This document shows, one piece after another, positions 8,887 to 16,850 of a stretch of 64,000 bases of DNA. The translations under genes and the position numbers were made by a program. Numbering within the stretch: the first letter of the stretch is position 1; each line of letters starts with the position of its first letter. The stretch is taken from positions 186,001 through 250,000 of the forward strand of contig LQPB01000092.1 of assembly GCA_002102225.1 (NCBI GenBank), written 5' to 3'. Under the pieces are notes generated by a model, which was not told the origin of the DNA, did not search any database, and worked only from the letters and a program-made list of their open reading frames with translations. This DNA is from Mycobacterium interjectum (GTDB lineage Bacteria; Actinomycetota; Actinomycetes; Mycobacteriales; Mycobacteriaceae).

Positions 8887-8962
8887 GCGGGAGGTCGGCG
8901 CCGACGACGATCCGCGAATGGCTTGACTCCTTCGCGACGAGATTCATACAGTTACTGCGAAC

Positions 8963-8989
8963 ATTCGAAATTATATATCGATTATTCGA
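8963..8989. promoter_or_regulatory. Candidate IclR operator, ATTCGA repeats
   Basis: Two direct ATTCGA copies (8963-8968 and 8984-8989) are exactly 21 bases apart, two helical turns, with a third TCGA between them at 8978-8981. They lie in an AT-rich block, unusual for this DNA, between the IclR gene and the ADH operon. Confidence 0.45.
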
Positions 8990-9007
8990 GAAATAAACGA
9001 GGATTCA

Positions 9008-10057
9008 TTGCGCGCGGTTGTGTTGAGGGATGGCACGCTGCAGGTCCGCGAGACGCCGGACCCGACGCCCGGGCCGGGTGAGTTGCTGCTGCGGACGCTG
9101 AGCACCGCGATCTGCGCGTCCGATGTGCACTTCATGGACCACCCCGAACTGGCCGTCGACGACCCGACGGGCCGGTCACTGTACGACCCGGACCGCGACA
9201 TCGTGCTCGGCCACGAGTTCGTCGGCGAGGTCGTCGCGCACGGTCCCGGCTGCACCGAGCAGTTCGCGGTGGGCTCGCGGGTGACGGCCATGCCCGTGCG
9301 CCTCGTCGACGGCGGCGCCGGAGGCATGCGCATCATCGGCCAGCACCCGGAGGCCCAAGGGAGCTTCGGTGAGCTGCTGGTGGTTTCGGAGGTGGCGACC
9401 AAACCGGTCCCGGGCGACGTCGCCAGCGACGCGGTGGCGCTGACCGATGCGTTCGCCGTCGGCGAGTTCTACGTGAGGTCGGCGCGCATCCAACCCGGCG
9501 AGATCCCGATCGTCATCGGCGCGGGCGCGATCGGTCTTTCCGCCGTCGCCGCCCTGGCCGGCCGCTCCATCGCACCGATCGTGGTGGCCGACTACAAGGC
9601 CGACCGCCTCACGCTGGCGCGTGAATTCGGCGCTCACGTCGCGGTGAATCCCGCCGAGAAGTCGGCGTTCGACGCCTTCCGGGAGGTTCGAGCCGAACGC
9701 GGATTGCCCGGGCCGGCGGTGGTTTTCGAGTGCGTCGGCGCCGCCGGGCTCATCCAGAACATCGTCGAGTCCGCCGAGATGTCAACCAGGATCTATTGCG
9801 CGGGCGGCTGGTACACCGGTGACACGCTGGACGTCACCACCGCCACCCGCCAGGGCGTGACCATCCAATTCGGCGGCGGCCCACACCCGCAGGACTGGTA
9901 CGGAACCCTCGACGCCATCACGGCGGGACGGCTGGACCCACTGCCGAGCGTCGGCAGAATAATCGGCCTCGACGAAGTCCCCGACGCGCTCGAGCTGGCC
10001 CGCAGGTCCGACGGGCCGCCGCGCGTCGTCGTTCACCCGAACGGAGACGTCGCATGA
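9008..10057 (+). CDS. Medium-chain (zinc-type) alcohol dehydrogenase
   Basis: A 349-residue MDR-family dehydrogenase. Catalytic-zinc ligands are visible as the ICASD cysteine (about residue 37) and the GHEF motif (about 68-71). The Rossmann fold has GAGAIG (about 176-181). The four-cysteine structural-zinc lobe is absent, and the matching region reads MPVRLVDGGAGG. This puts it with the sorbitol or threonine-type branch rather than classical alcohol dehydrogenase. The TTG start at 9008 begins RAVVLRDGTL. It is the first gene of an operon with SnoaL-like and SDR genes. Confidence 0.88.
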   Translation: MRAVVLRDGTLQVRETPDPTPGPGELLLRTLSTAICASDVHFMDHPELAVDDPTGRSLYDPDRDIVLGHEFVGEVVAHGPGCTEQFAVGSRVTAMPVRLVDGGAGGMRIIGQHPEAQGSFGELLVVSEVATKPVPGDVASDAVALTDAFAVGEFYVRSARIQPGEIPIVIGAGAIGLSAVAALAGRSIAPIVVADYKADRLTLAREFGAHVAVNPAEKSAFDAFREVRAERGLPGPAVVFECVGAAGLIQNIVESAEMSTRIYCAGGWYTGDTLDVTTATRQGVTIQFGGGPHPQDWYGTLDAITAGRLDPLPSVGRIIGLDEVPDALELARRSDGPPRVVVHPNGDVA

Positions 10058-10467
10058 GTGAGCGAGACGACCGTCAAGACATCGCGGACCTCCTGGTGCG
10101 CTACGCCACCGGGATCGACCGCCGCGATTGGGCGCTGTTCCGGACCGTCTTCACCGACGACTGCCAGCTGGACTACGGCGTGATCGGCAAGTGGCAGGGC
10201 GTCGACGCCGTCACCGACTTCATGGAACAGGTGCACGCGCTGGCGGGCCGCACCATGCACCGGCTGAGCAACCTGGCCATCACGCTCGACGGCGACAAGG
10301 CCGCCGCCCGCACCTACATCGACGGCCTGATCTTGGTGGCCGACAACACCTCTGGCGTCAACGCGATAGGTTTCTACGACGACGAGATCGTCCGCACCGA
10401 AGCCGGATGGCGCATCGCGCGCCGCCGGTACACCCAGGTTCGACTGACCACCGTTGGGAGCCCTTAG
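10054..10467 (+). CDS. SnoaL-like / NTF2-fold protein
   Basis: A 137-residue single-domain protein of the SnoaL_4 type: DDRQDIADLLVRYATGIDRRDW, then FTDDCQLDYG and TMHRLSNLAITLDGDKAAARTY. The fold is a cone-shaped alpha+beta barrel used for ring-hydroxylation, isomerase or dehydratase chemistry on hydrophobic substrates. Its ATG overlaps the ADH stop codon (ATGA), so translation is coupled. Steroid-like or aromatic ligands are common for neighbours of this kind, but the substrate is not shown. Confidence 0.85.
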   Translation: MSERDDRQDIADLLVRYATGIDRRDWALFRTVFTDDCQLDYGVIGKWQGVDAVTDFMEQVHALAGRTMHRLSNLAITLDGDKAAARTYIDGLILVADNTSGVNAIGFYDDEIVRTEAGWRIARRRYTQVRLTTVGSP

Positions 10468-11286
10468 GTGACGTTTGCAACCAAATACGGACCGTGGGCA
10501 CTCGTCGCCGGCGCGTCCGACGGCCTGGGCGCGGCGTTCGCCACCGGGATCGCCGCGCGAGGCGTCAACATCGTGCTGTTGAGCCGGCGCCAGTCCGTCC
10601 TGGATCACGTTGCGGCGGAGATCAAGTCGCAGCACGCGGTCGAAACCCGCACCCTGGCCATCGATCTCGCCGAGCCCGGCGCGGCGTCGGCGATCGCCGC
10701 GGCGACCGGCGACCTCGAGATCGGGTTCCTGGTGTATTGCGCCGGTGCCGACCCGAACTTCAAGCCCTTCCTCGCCAACCCGATCGAGGCGGCCGAAGCG
10801 ATGGTGCAACGCAACTGCATGGTGCCGATGCAGTTGTGCCACCACTTCGCCGCCGCCATGGTCGAGCGGGGCCGCGGCGGAATCGTCATCTTCGGGTCCG
10901 GCGCCGGCTTGGCCGGCGGGCCCAACATGGTCGCCTACGGTGCCTCCAAAGCGTTCGACATGGTCTTTGCCGAGGCGCTGTGGGCCGAGTTGCATGACAA
11001 GGGCGTCGACGTCCTGGGCCTGATCCTGGGCAAGACCGATACGCCGGCGCTGCGGCAACTCGAATACAGCCGCGGGCAGATCAGCTCGCCCGACGTCGTG
11101 CCGCCCGGGACGGCCGCCGTGGCGGATGTCATCGGCGAGGCGTTCGAGAACCTGTCCAACGGTCCGACCTGGATGGTGGGCGAAGACATGCGCGCCGCGG
11201 TGCAGATGATGGGGTCGCTGACCCGTAATCAGATCGTCGAACTGATGAAGCACGCCAGCGCCGCGGCCATGGGTCCCGCGGGTTAA
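10468..11286 (+). CDS. SDR family oxidoreductase
   Basis: A 272-residue SDR starting at a GTG directly after the stop codon of the SnoaL-like gene. The cofactor motif GASDGLG is at about residues 15-21, with an LLSRR turn that suggests NADP(H). YCAG replaces NNAG, the catalytic serine lies in FGSGAGL, and YGASK is the active-site pair. The C-terminal part lacks the common GxxLxVDGG end and instead has GPTWMVGEDM. It is the third gene of the ADH/SnoaL/SDR operon and probably acts on the same compound. Confidence 0.88.
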   Translation: MTFATKYGPWALVAGASDGLGAAFATGIAARGVNIVLLSRRQSVLDHVAAEIKSQHAVETRTLAIDLAEPGAASAIAAATGDLEIGFLVYCAGADPNFKPFLANPIEAAEAMVQRNCMVPMQLCHHFAAAMVERGRGGIVIFGSGAGLAGGPNMVAYGASKAFDMVFAEALWAELHDKGVDVLGLILGKTDTPALRQLEYSRGQISSPDVVPPGTAAVADVIGEAFENLSNGPTWMVGEDMRAAVQMMGSLTRNQIVELMKHASAAAMGPAG

Positions 11287-11318
11287 CCCGGCGCGCGCCA
11301 GCAGATCAGCGCCCGGCC

Positions 11319-11606
11319 TTAGAGCGGCCGCGCTCGGGGCAGATCGGCGGTCATCACGTCGCCCTGCACCCACCGGACCGGCGCCGCGGCGAACCGAGCC
11401 TGAGCCCGTAACAGCACGGGTCCGTCGAGGTCCAGCGCAATCACCTCCGGCACCCGCCGGCTCAGGCGGGCGGCGAGGAACCCGTCCCCGCAACCGACGT
11501 CGAGAACACACCGTGCGGCGCGCGGAACCTTGGACTCCAGCAATGCGTCGTAGTGGATGTTGACGGTCCACGGTTCTTCGGCGCAGGGCACTCGTTCGAA
11601 ACTCAT
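11319..11606 (-). pseudogene. Truncated class I SAM-dependent methyltransferase
   Basis: Only 95 codons remain. The protein starts like a normal methyltransferase and contains the AdoMet-binding motif I, CVLDVGCGDGFLAARL (about residues 32-47), then VIALDLDG (motif II) and a WVQGDVMTADLP stretch. It stops at about the point where motif IV would follow. Family members usually exceed 200 residues, so the substrate half is missing. The stop falls within 35 bases of the SDR gene end at 11286, which suggests that a deletion removed the 3' part. A functional short protein is unlikely. Confidence 0.7.
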
Positions 11607-11708
11607 CGAGCCGCCCCGCCGCGGCGGCCCAGCAACCCCGGCATGCCTCGCACGAGGTTTGCCAAAGTTTCAGATCAGGCGACCCTAACTTTGCGGATCG
11701 GCCACGCT

Positions 11709-11806
11709 AGCCAGCAAAGATGGTCCTCGGCGTGCAGACTCTTCGCCTAGGTGCCACGTTGCTGGCTTCCTGTCGCGCGGGTAGGTTTGAGCGAGCGGGT
11801 CAAACC
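11709..11806 (+). promoter_or_regulatory. Structured 5' leader of the exchanger gene
   Basis: Two perfect stems precede the exchanger gene. AGCCAGCAA (11709-11717) pairs with TTGCTGGCT (11759-11767), with an inner CGTG/CACG pair (11731-11734 and 11755-11758). GGTTTGA (11784-11790) pairs with TCAAACC (11800-11806) around a nine-base loop. The layout resembles a cis-acting RNA or riboswitch. I do not recognise a known class. Confidence 0.4.
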
Positions 11807-11863
11807 ACGGCCGCGACTCCACGCCCTCAACGACCGGCACCCCTCTCGAATCAAAGGATGACG

Positions 11864-13165
11864 ATGCTGGCCACCGACAGGCCCGCCGCCACAGTCTCGA
11901 CGCCGGCACGCGCGCGGCTGACCATGATCCGCTCGGCCCTGATCACGGCGGCGTTCATCGCCCCGGCGGCAGTGGTCAGGATCGCCGGCCTGCACTTGGA
12001 CCCGGTCGCCGCGCTGCTGACCTATGGGGCGGCCGTGGTGGCGGCCAGTTTCCTGCTGGCGTGGGCCGCCGAAGCGGCGCAGATCGACGTCTCCGGCGGC
12101 CTGGCGATCGCGGTTCTCGCCCTGGTGGCGGTGCTGCCCGAGTACGCCGTCGACCTCTATTACGCCTACGTGTCCGGGCACAACCCGGATTACACCCAGT
12201 ACGCCGCCGCCAACATGACCGGTTCCAACCGGTTATTGATGGGACTCGGCTGGCCCGTCGTGGTGCTGGTCAGCATCATCGTGGCCCGCAAGGCGGGCCC
12301 CCGAGGCTCCGCCCCGAAATCCGCCGCAGTGGCGCTCGAGCCGGCCAATCGCGTCGAACTCGGGTTTCTGCTCGTTGCCGGCGTGCTCGCATTCGTCATG
12401 CCGGCGACCGGGCAGATCCACCTGGCGCTCGGGTTGGTCCTGCTGGCCTGGTTCGGTTTCTACCTTTACAAGATCGGTCACGGTGACGTGGAAGAGCCCG
12501 AGCTCATCGGCACCGCCGCCGCGCTCGGGGAGCTGCCCGATCGCGTGCGCCGCATCGCCGTCGTCGGTCTGTTCTTGGCGTCGGGCGCGGTGATTGTGCT
12601 GTGCGCCAAGCCATTCGCGGACAATCTGGTCGCGGCCGGTACGGAGCTGGGCATCGACCGCTTCCTGCTCGTCCAGTGGCTCGCCCCGCTGGCTTCCGAA
12701 GCCCCCGAGTTCATCATCGCGGTCATCTTCGCCACTCGCGGAAAAGGCACGGCGGCGATCGCCACCCTGATCTCCTCCAAGGTCAACCAGTGGACGCTGC
12801 TGATCGGGTCGTTGCCCGTCGCCCACATCCTCGGCGGGGGTGGACCCTCCCTGGTGCTCGATTCGCGCCAGGTCGAGGAGGTGCTGCTGACCGCCACGCA
12901 GACCCTGATGGGCGTCGCCCTGATCCTGGGGCTGCGTTTCCACCGGGCGTCGGCCTGCGCGCTGCTGGCGTTGTTCGTCGTCCAGTTCCCGATCGTTTCG
13001 ACGCCGGGGCGGCTGGTGCTCTGTGGTGTGTACACCGCGGTGGCCATCGTCGGGTTGATCGTCAACCGCCGCCACCTGGTCAGCACCGTCCAGGCACCGT
13101 TCATCGGGCGGGCCGTGCGCCACACCGGCCACCCCCATCCCGCCGAAGACGGTCACGGCCTCTAA
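11864..13165 (+). CDS. CaCA-type sodium/calcium exchanger family protein
   Basis: About 434 residues and roughly ten membrane helices. Both signature alpha-repeats of the cation/Ca2+ antiporter family are visible: LVAVLPEYAVDLYYAY with NMTGSNRLLMGLGWP in the first half, and APLASEAPEFIIAVIFA with SSKVNQWTLLIGSLP in the second. The acidic residues in PEY and APEF fit the ion-binding site. AAAGGA directly precedes ATG 11864, so this start is preferred over ATG 11858, which overlaps that site. The role is ion extrusion at the cytoplasmic membrane. The ion (Ca2+, Na+ or other) is not certain. Confidence 0.88.
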   Translation: MLATDRPAATVSTPARARLTMIRSALITAAFIAPAAVVRIAGLHLDPVAALLTYGAAVVAASFLLAWAAEAAQIDVSGGLAIAVLALVAVLPEYAVDLYYAYVSGHNPDYTQYAAANMTGSNRLLMGLGWPVVVLVSIIVARKAGPRGSAPKSAAVALEPANRVELGFLLVAGVLAFVMPATGQIHLALGLVLLAWFGFYLYKIGHGDVEEPELIGTAAALGELPDRVRRIAVVGLFLASGAVIVLCAKPFADNLVAAGTELGIDRFLLVQWLAPLASEAPEFIIAVIFATRGKGTAAIATLISSKVNQWTLLIGSLPVAHILGGGGPSLVLDSRQVEEVLLTATQTLMGVALILGLRFHRASACALLALFVVQFPIVSTPGRLVLCGVYTAVAIVGLIVNRRHLVSTVQAPFIGRAVRHTGHPHPAEDGHGL

Positions 13166-13200
13166 CATCGCGGGGTTGGCCTAACTACGTTTGGAGCAGC

Positions 13201-14022
13201 GTGGCTCGCGAAGTGTTGACCGTCATCGGTGTGGGTGGCATGGGGCAGGCGATCGCCCGGCGGCTCGGCGCCGGCAAGACGGTCCTGCTGGCCGACTACA
13301 ACGAACAGACTCTGGCATCGGTCAGCGAATCGTTATCCGCGGACGGCCATCACGTCGAAAGCCGCCGCGTCGACGTCGCGTCGCCGGAATCGGTGCGCAC
13401 GCTCGCCGAGCACGCCGCTTCCCTGGGTGCGGTCACGCAGGTGGCACACACCGCGGGGCTGTCCCCGTCGCAGGCACCGGCTGAGGCGATCCTGGCCGTG
13501 GACCTGCTGGGCACCGCGCTGGTGCTGCAGGAATTCGGCGACGTCGTCGCGCCGGGCGGAGCGGGTGTCGTCATCGCCAGCATGGCGGGCCACATGTTTC
13601 CGCCGCTTCCAGCCGACCAGGAGCGGGCGCTGGCGCACAACCCGCCCGGCGAACTGCTGGAGCTGGATTTCATCAGCAGCGTCACCGACCCGAACTTTGC
13701 CTATCCAATCGCCAAGCAGGCCAACCACATCCGTGTGCGCGCCGCCAGCGCGCATTGGGGCCGGCGGGGGGCGCGCATCAACTCCATCAGCCCGGGTGTG
13801 ATCTCCACGCCCATGGGCCAACAGGAACTCGCCTCCCCCGTCGGCGAGGGCATGCGCGCGATGGTCGCCATGTCCGCGACCGGGCGCCTGGGAACCCCGG
13901 ACGACATCGCCGCAGCCACCGCGTTCCTGCTCGGCCCCGACGCGTCGTTCATCACCGGTACCGACCTGCTCGTCGACGGCGGCGTCATCGCGGCCATCAA
14001 GGCCGGAAGCCCGGCCAGCTGA
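13201..14022 (+). CDS. SDR family oxidoreductase
   Basis: A 273-residue SDR with a GTG start at 13201. The nucleotide motif is unusual, VIGVGGMGQAIA, closer to GxGxxG dehydrogenases than to the common TGxxxGIG. The rest is SDR-like: ADYNEQTL after the second strand, AHTAG in place of NNAG, IASMAGH at the catalytic serine, YPIAK at the active site, SPGVISTPM, and a C-terminal GTDLLVDGGV. It lies 35 bases after the exchanger on the same strand and may be co-transcribed. The substrate is unknown. Confidence 0.87.
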   Translation: MAREVLTVIGVGGMGQAIARRLGAGKTVLLADYNEQTLASVSESLSADGHHVESRRVDVASPESVRTLAEHAASLGAVTQVAHTAGLSPSQAPAEAILAVDLLGTALVLQEFGDVVAPGGAGVVIASMAGHMFPPLPADQERALAHNPPGELLELDFISSVTDPNFAYPIAKQANHIRVRAASAHWGRRGARINSISPGVISTPMGQQELASPVGEGMRAMVAMSATGRLGTPDDIAAATAFLLGPDASFITGTDLLVDGGVIAAIKAGSPAS

Positions 14023-14065
14023 AGACAGGCCTCGCGGATTCTCTCGTCGGGAATATGCTGATCGA

Positions 14066-15466
14066 ATGCCGCAACGGGTGTTGCGTGACCGCCTCATCGA
14101 ACTCGAGATCCCCGGCGAGGATGTGGCGCGCGGTCGAGCGCTGCGAAAGACCGTCCCGCGGCGCGCGCTCGCACAGCTTATCCCCGCCAACCGATCCGCT
14201 GTCGAGATTCTCGTTGCCCAAAATGCCGGCCGGCTAAGCGAACTCGTTCCGCTGCGGTTCGCCCGGATGCTCGCCGACCCATTTTCGTTCTACCGAGGCT
14301 CGGCGGCGGTCATGGCCGCCGACCTTGCCGCCAGCCCCTCCAGCGGCATCGAGATCATGTGCTGCGGTGACGCTCACGTGTCAAACTTCGGCCTGTACGC
14401 CGCACCGCACCGATCAATCGTCTTCGACCTGAACGACTTCGACGAAACCGCCGTGGCACCCGCGGAGTGGGACGTCAAGCGTCTGGTTACCAGCGCGATC
14501 ATCGGGGGCCGCCATGCCGGATACCCCGCCAAGGCGATCCGCCGCTGTGTCGAACAGGCTTTGGCGGGCTACCAGACCAGCCTGGAGGCGATGCTCGAGG
14601 AGATGAACGTTCTGGATCGCTATTACCTGCGGGTGGAGCCCGAGCACTACACCGGGAAGGTATCCAAGAGCCTGCAGGGCGTCATCCAGAAAGCGACATC
14701 CCGGGCGCGGACCCGGACGTCAGCGCGAGTCTTCAAGCAAATCACCGAGATTGGGCCGGACGGAACACCGCGGTTGAGGGAGGCGCCCCCGCTGCTTACG
14801 CACGTCGACGAGGAGACCGAGGCGCCGTTGGTGGAGGCGGTTCAGGAGTATCTGGCCGCCGTCCCGGCCGACGTGGCGCTACTGCTGTCACACTTTCGCA
14901 TCACGGATGTCGCGCTGCGGGTGGTCGGCGTCGGCAGCGTCGGCACCCGGTGTTACCTGATCATCCTGGTCGGTCCCAACGGCACGCCGCTCATCCTGCA
15001 GATCAAAGAGGCCACCCGATCGGTGCTCGACGAATACGGCGGATGGGCTCAGCCGGAAAGCCTGAACGCCGCCGTCGCGGCCAAGGGACAGGGCGTGCGC
15101 GTCATCGATGGCCAGCAGATCCTGCAGGCGATGTCGGACGTGTTCCTCGGTACGACGCGCAAGGACGGCCGCGACTACTACGTCCGTCAGTTCCACGACA
15201 TGAAGGGCAGCGTCGACATCGGCGCCATGTCGGCCGCCACGTTCGGCGAATACGTCGTTGCCTGTGCGGTGCTGCTGGCGCGGGCACACTCGCAGAGCGC
15301 TAATGCGTCAATCCTGCGCGGGTACGTGGGCACCAACGCCACGGTGCACCATGCGGTCGCCGAATGGTCATACACATATGCCGACAAGTCGCTGGAAGAC
15401 TTTCATCGCCTGCGCGCGGCGGCCGCGGCCGGCGATATCGAGGTTGCCGAAAACCCTGCCCGGTGA
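14066..15466 (+). CDS. DUF2252 family protein
   Basis: A 466-residue protein with the DUF2252 hallmarks: RMLADPFSFYRGSAAVMAAD, CCGDAHVSNFG (about residues 98-108), FDLNDFDE (about 117-124) and WDVKRL. The fold resembles aminoglycoside-phosphotransferase/kinase-like proteins, and GDAHxxNFG recalls a catalytic-loop motif. The family function is not established. The ATG at 14066 gives the usual N-terminus. It follows an SDR gene by 43 bases. Confidence 0.88.
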   Translation: MPQRVLRDRLIELEIPGEDVARGRALRKTVPRRALAQLIPANRSAVEILVAQNAGRLSELVPLRFARMLADPFSFYRGSAAVMAADLAASPSSGIEIMCCGDAHVSNFGLYAAPHRSIVFDLNDFDETAVAPAEWDVKRLVTSAIIGGRHAGYPAKAIRRCVEQALAGYQTSLEAMLEEMNVLDRYYLRVEPEHYTGKVSKSLQGVIQKATSRARTRTSARVFKQITEIGPDGTPRLREAPPLLTHVDEETEAPLVEAVQEYLAAVPADVALLLSHFRITDVALRVVGVGSVGTRCYLIILVGPNGTPLILQIKEATRSVLDEYGGWAQPESLNAAVAAKGQGVRVIDGQQILQAMSDVFLGTTRKDGRDYYVRQFHDMKGSVDIGAMSAATFGEYVVACAVLLARAHSQSANASILRGYVGTNATVHHAVAEWSYTYADKSLEDFHRLRAAAAAGDIEVAENPAR

Positions 15467-15509
15467 GAAGACCTGTGGCCCTGACCGATCCCGCCAGTGC
15501 CTGCGAATC

Positions 15510-16790
15510 TCAGGCCGGAGTCAGGCGGACCGCGAGGTGCGTCGGTCCCCGCAGCAAACTGTTGGTAGACCACCGAGGTGCACCCACTACGGATATCCGC
15601 TGTACTCGCCTAACGAGCTCACGCAGCACCGCCTGGGCCTCCATGCGGGTCAATTGCGCTCCGATACACAGGTGCGCGCCGAACCCGAAAGTCATGTGCT
15701 GGCTGGGATTTCGATCCACCCGAAACGTGTCGGGATCGTCGAAAGCCAGCGGATCCCGATTGGCGGCGCCGATCGAGAGCATGATCCGCGCATGCGCTGG
15801 AATCGTGGCGTCGCCGACCCGGTAGTCGCTGAGCGCGGTGCGGTACACGTTCTGCGCGGGTGACAGATAGCGCAGTAATTCCTCGACCGCCATCGGCACC
15901 AAGTCCGGATTGGCGCGCAGCAGGTCATACTGCTCCGGGTGTGCGGCCAGCGTGTCGAACATGCCGCCAAGGAGATTGGTGGTGGTCTCATTGCCGGCCA
16001 GAAGCAGAAGCATCGCGAAATAGAACAGCTCGCGGTCGGGCAGGGAGCCGGCCTGGTTCTCGGCCAACAGCCGGCCCAGGATCGTGTCGGAGCCCTTCAA
16101 TCCACCCACGGCGAACTGCCTGGTGAAATAGCGGTGCATCGCCCAGGAACCGCGCAACGACCCGGCGAGCTTGCGGACACCGCGCGCCGTGAGGTCGATA
16201 TCGGTGATCTGTACCGCCGCTTCCGACCATCGCCGGAAATCGTCGACGTCGGTGTCGGGAACACCCAGCAACTGGGCGATCAGGCGTACCGGCATCGGTA
16301 TCGCCAGCCGCTGCACCACGTCGCAACCCGGGTCGGCCAAGACTTCGTGGACCGTCTCCGCGGCCAACCGGTCGATGATCGGACGCCAGCCGTCAAGCGC
16401 GGACTTGGTGAAGGCCGGCAGCACCTGGCGCCGCTGCCGGGCGTGTTCCGCACCGTCGAGCGAGACCAAGATGGGCGTGCGTATCCGGGTCAGCATCGGC
16501 CCGTCGGCACTGGACAGGTTGGCGTCGTCGCGAGCGGCGGCCCGGACATCCTCCAACCGGCTCAGGACGAACACTCTGCGCTTCGGGTTGTACTGCACCC
16601 GAGGCCCGGCGTGCAATTGGCGGTAGGCCGAGTGCGGTTGGGCCGCCGTCGCCGCGTCCAGCGGGTCGTACGCCGTGATGGGCGCATCGATCGGCGAGCG
16701 CCGGCGGCCGCCTGTCGCATTGGCCAACACGGCGCCGGCCAGCGTGCGCGCCGCCGAGCCGGTGAAGCGAACCCCGTCAGTGAGCGTCAT
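15510..16790 (-). CDS. Cytochrome P450
   Basis: A 426-residue soluble bacterial P450 using heme and an external ferredoxin and reductase. I-helix AGNETT is at 265-270 (proton delivery), the ExxR motif is EELLR (303-307), and the heme loop is FGFGAHLCIGAQL with thiolate C375. No ferredoxin gene adjoins it. It is divergent from a MerR-type regulator across a repeat-rich 60-base gap. The preference for terpenoid, fatty-acid or steroid substrates cannot be decided from the sequence. Confidence 0.95.
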   Translation of the reverse strand: MTLTDGVRFTGSAARTLAGAVLANATGGRRRSPIDAPITAYDPLDAATAAQPHSAYRQLHAGPRVQYNPKRRVFVLSRLEDVRAAARDDANLSSADGPMLTRIRTPILVSLDGAEHARQRRQVLPAFTKSALDGWRPIIDRLAAETVHEVLADPGCDVVQRLAIPMPVRLIAQLLGVPDTDVDDFRRWSEAAVQITDIDLTARGVRKLAGSLRGSWAMHRYFTRQFAVGGLKGSDTILGRLLAENQAGSLPDRELFYFAMLLLLAGNETTTNLLGGMFDTLAAHPEQYDLLRANPDLVPMAVEELLRYLSPAQNVYRTALSDYRVGDATIPAHARIMLSIGAANRDPLAFDDPDTFRVDRNPSQHMTFGFGAHLCIGAQLTRMEAQAVLRELVRRVQRISVVGAPRWSTNSLLRGPTHLAVRLTPA

Positions 16791-16810
16791 CGATCACCCG
16801 TCCTGGTACT

Positions 16811-16844
16811 GTTACGCACAGGACCGTAACGTAAATCTCCGTAA
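16811..16844. promoter_or_regulatory. Candidate MerR operator between P450 and regulator
   Basis: GTTACG (16811-16816) and CGTAAC (16825-16830) form a perfect inverted repeat with an eight-base spacer. Two more CGTAA copies follow at 16830-16834 and 16840-16844. All lie in the 60 bases between the divergent P450 and MerR genes. Confidence 0.5.
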
Positions 16845-16850
16845 TCGACA

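Noticed and set aside
10033-11571. 512-codon minus-strand frame opposite the SnoaL/SDR genes
   Set aside because: Low-complexity Arg/Gly-rich shadow of real genes, without a family match.
11709-11806. Known riboswitch class (M-box, yybP-ykoY, cobalamin)
   Set aside because: Conserved core motifs of those classes are not recognisable, so only a structured leader is claimed.
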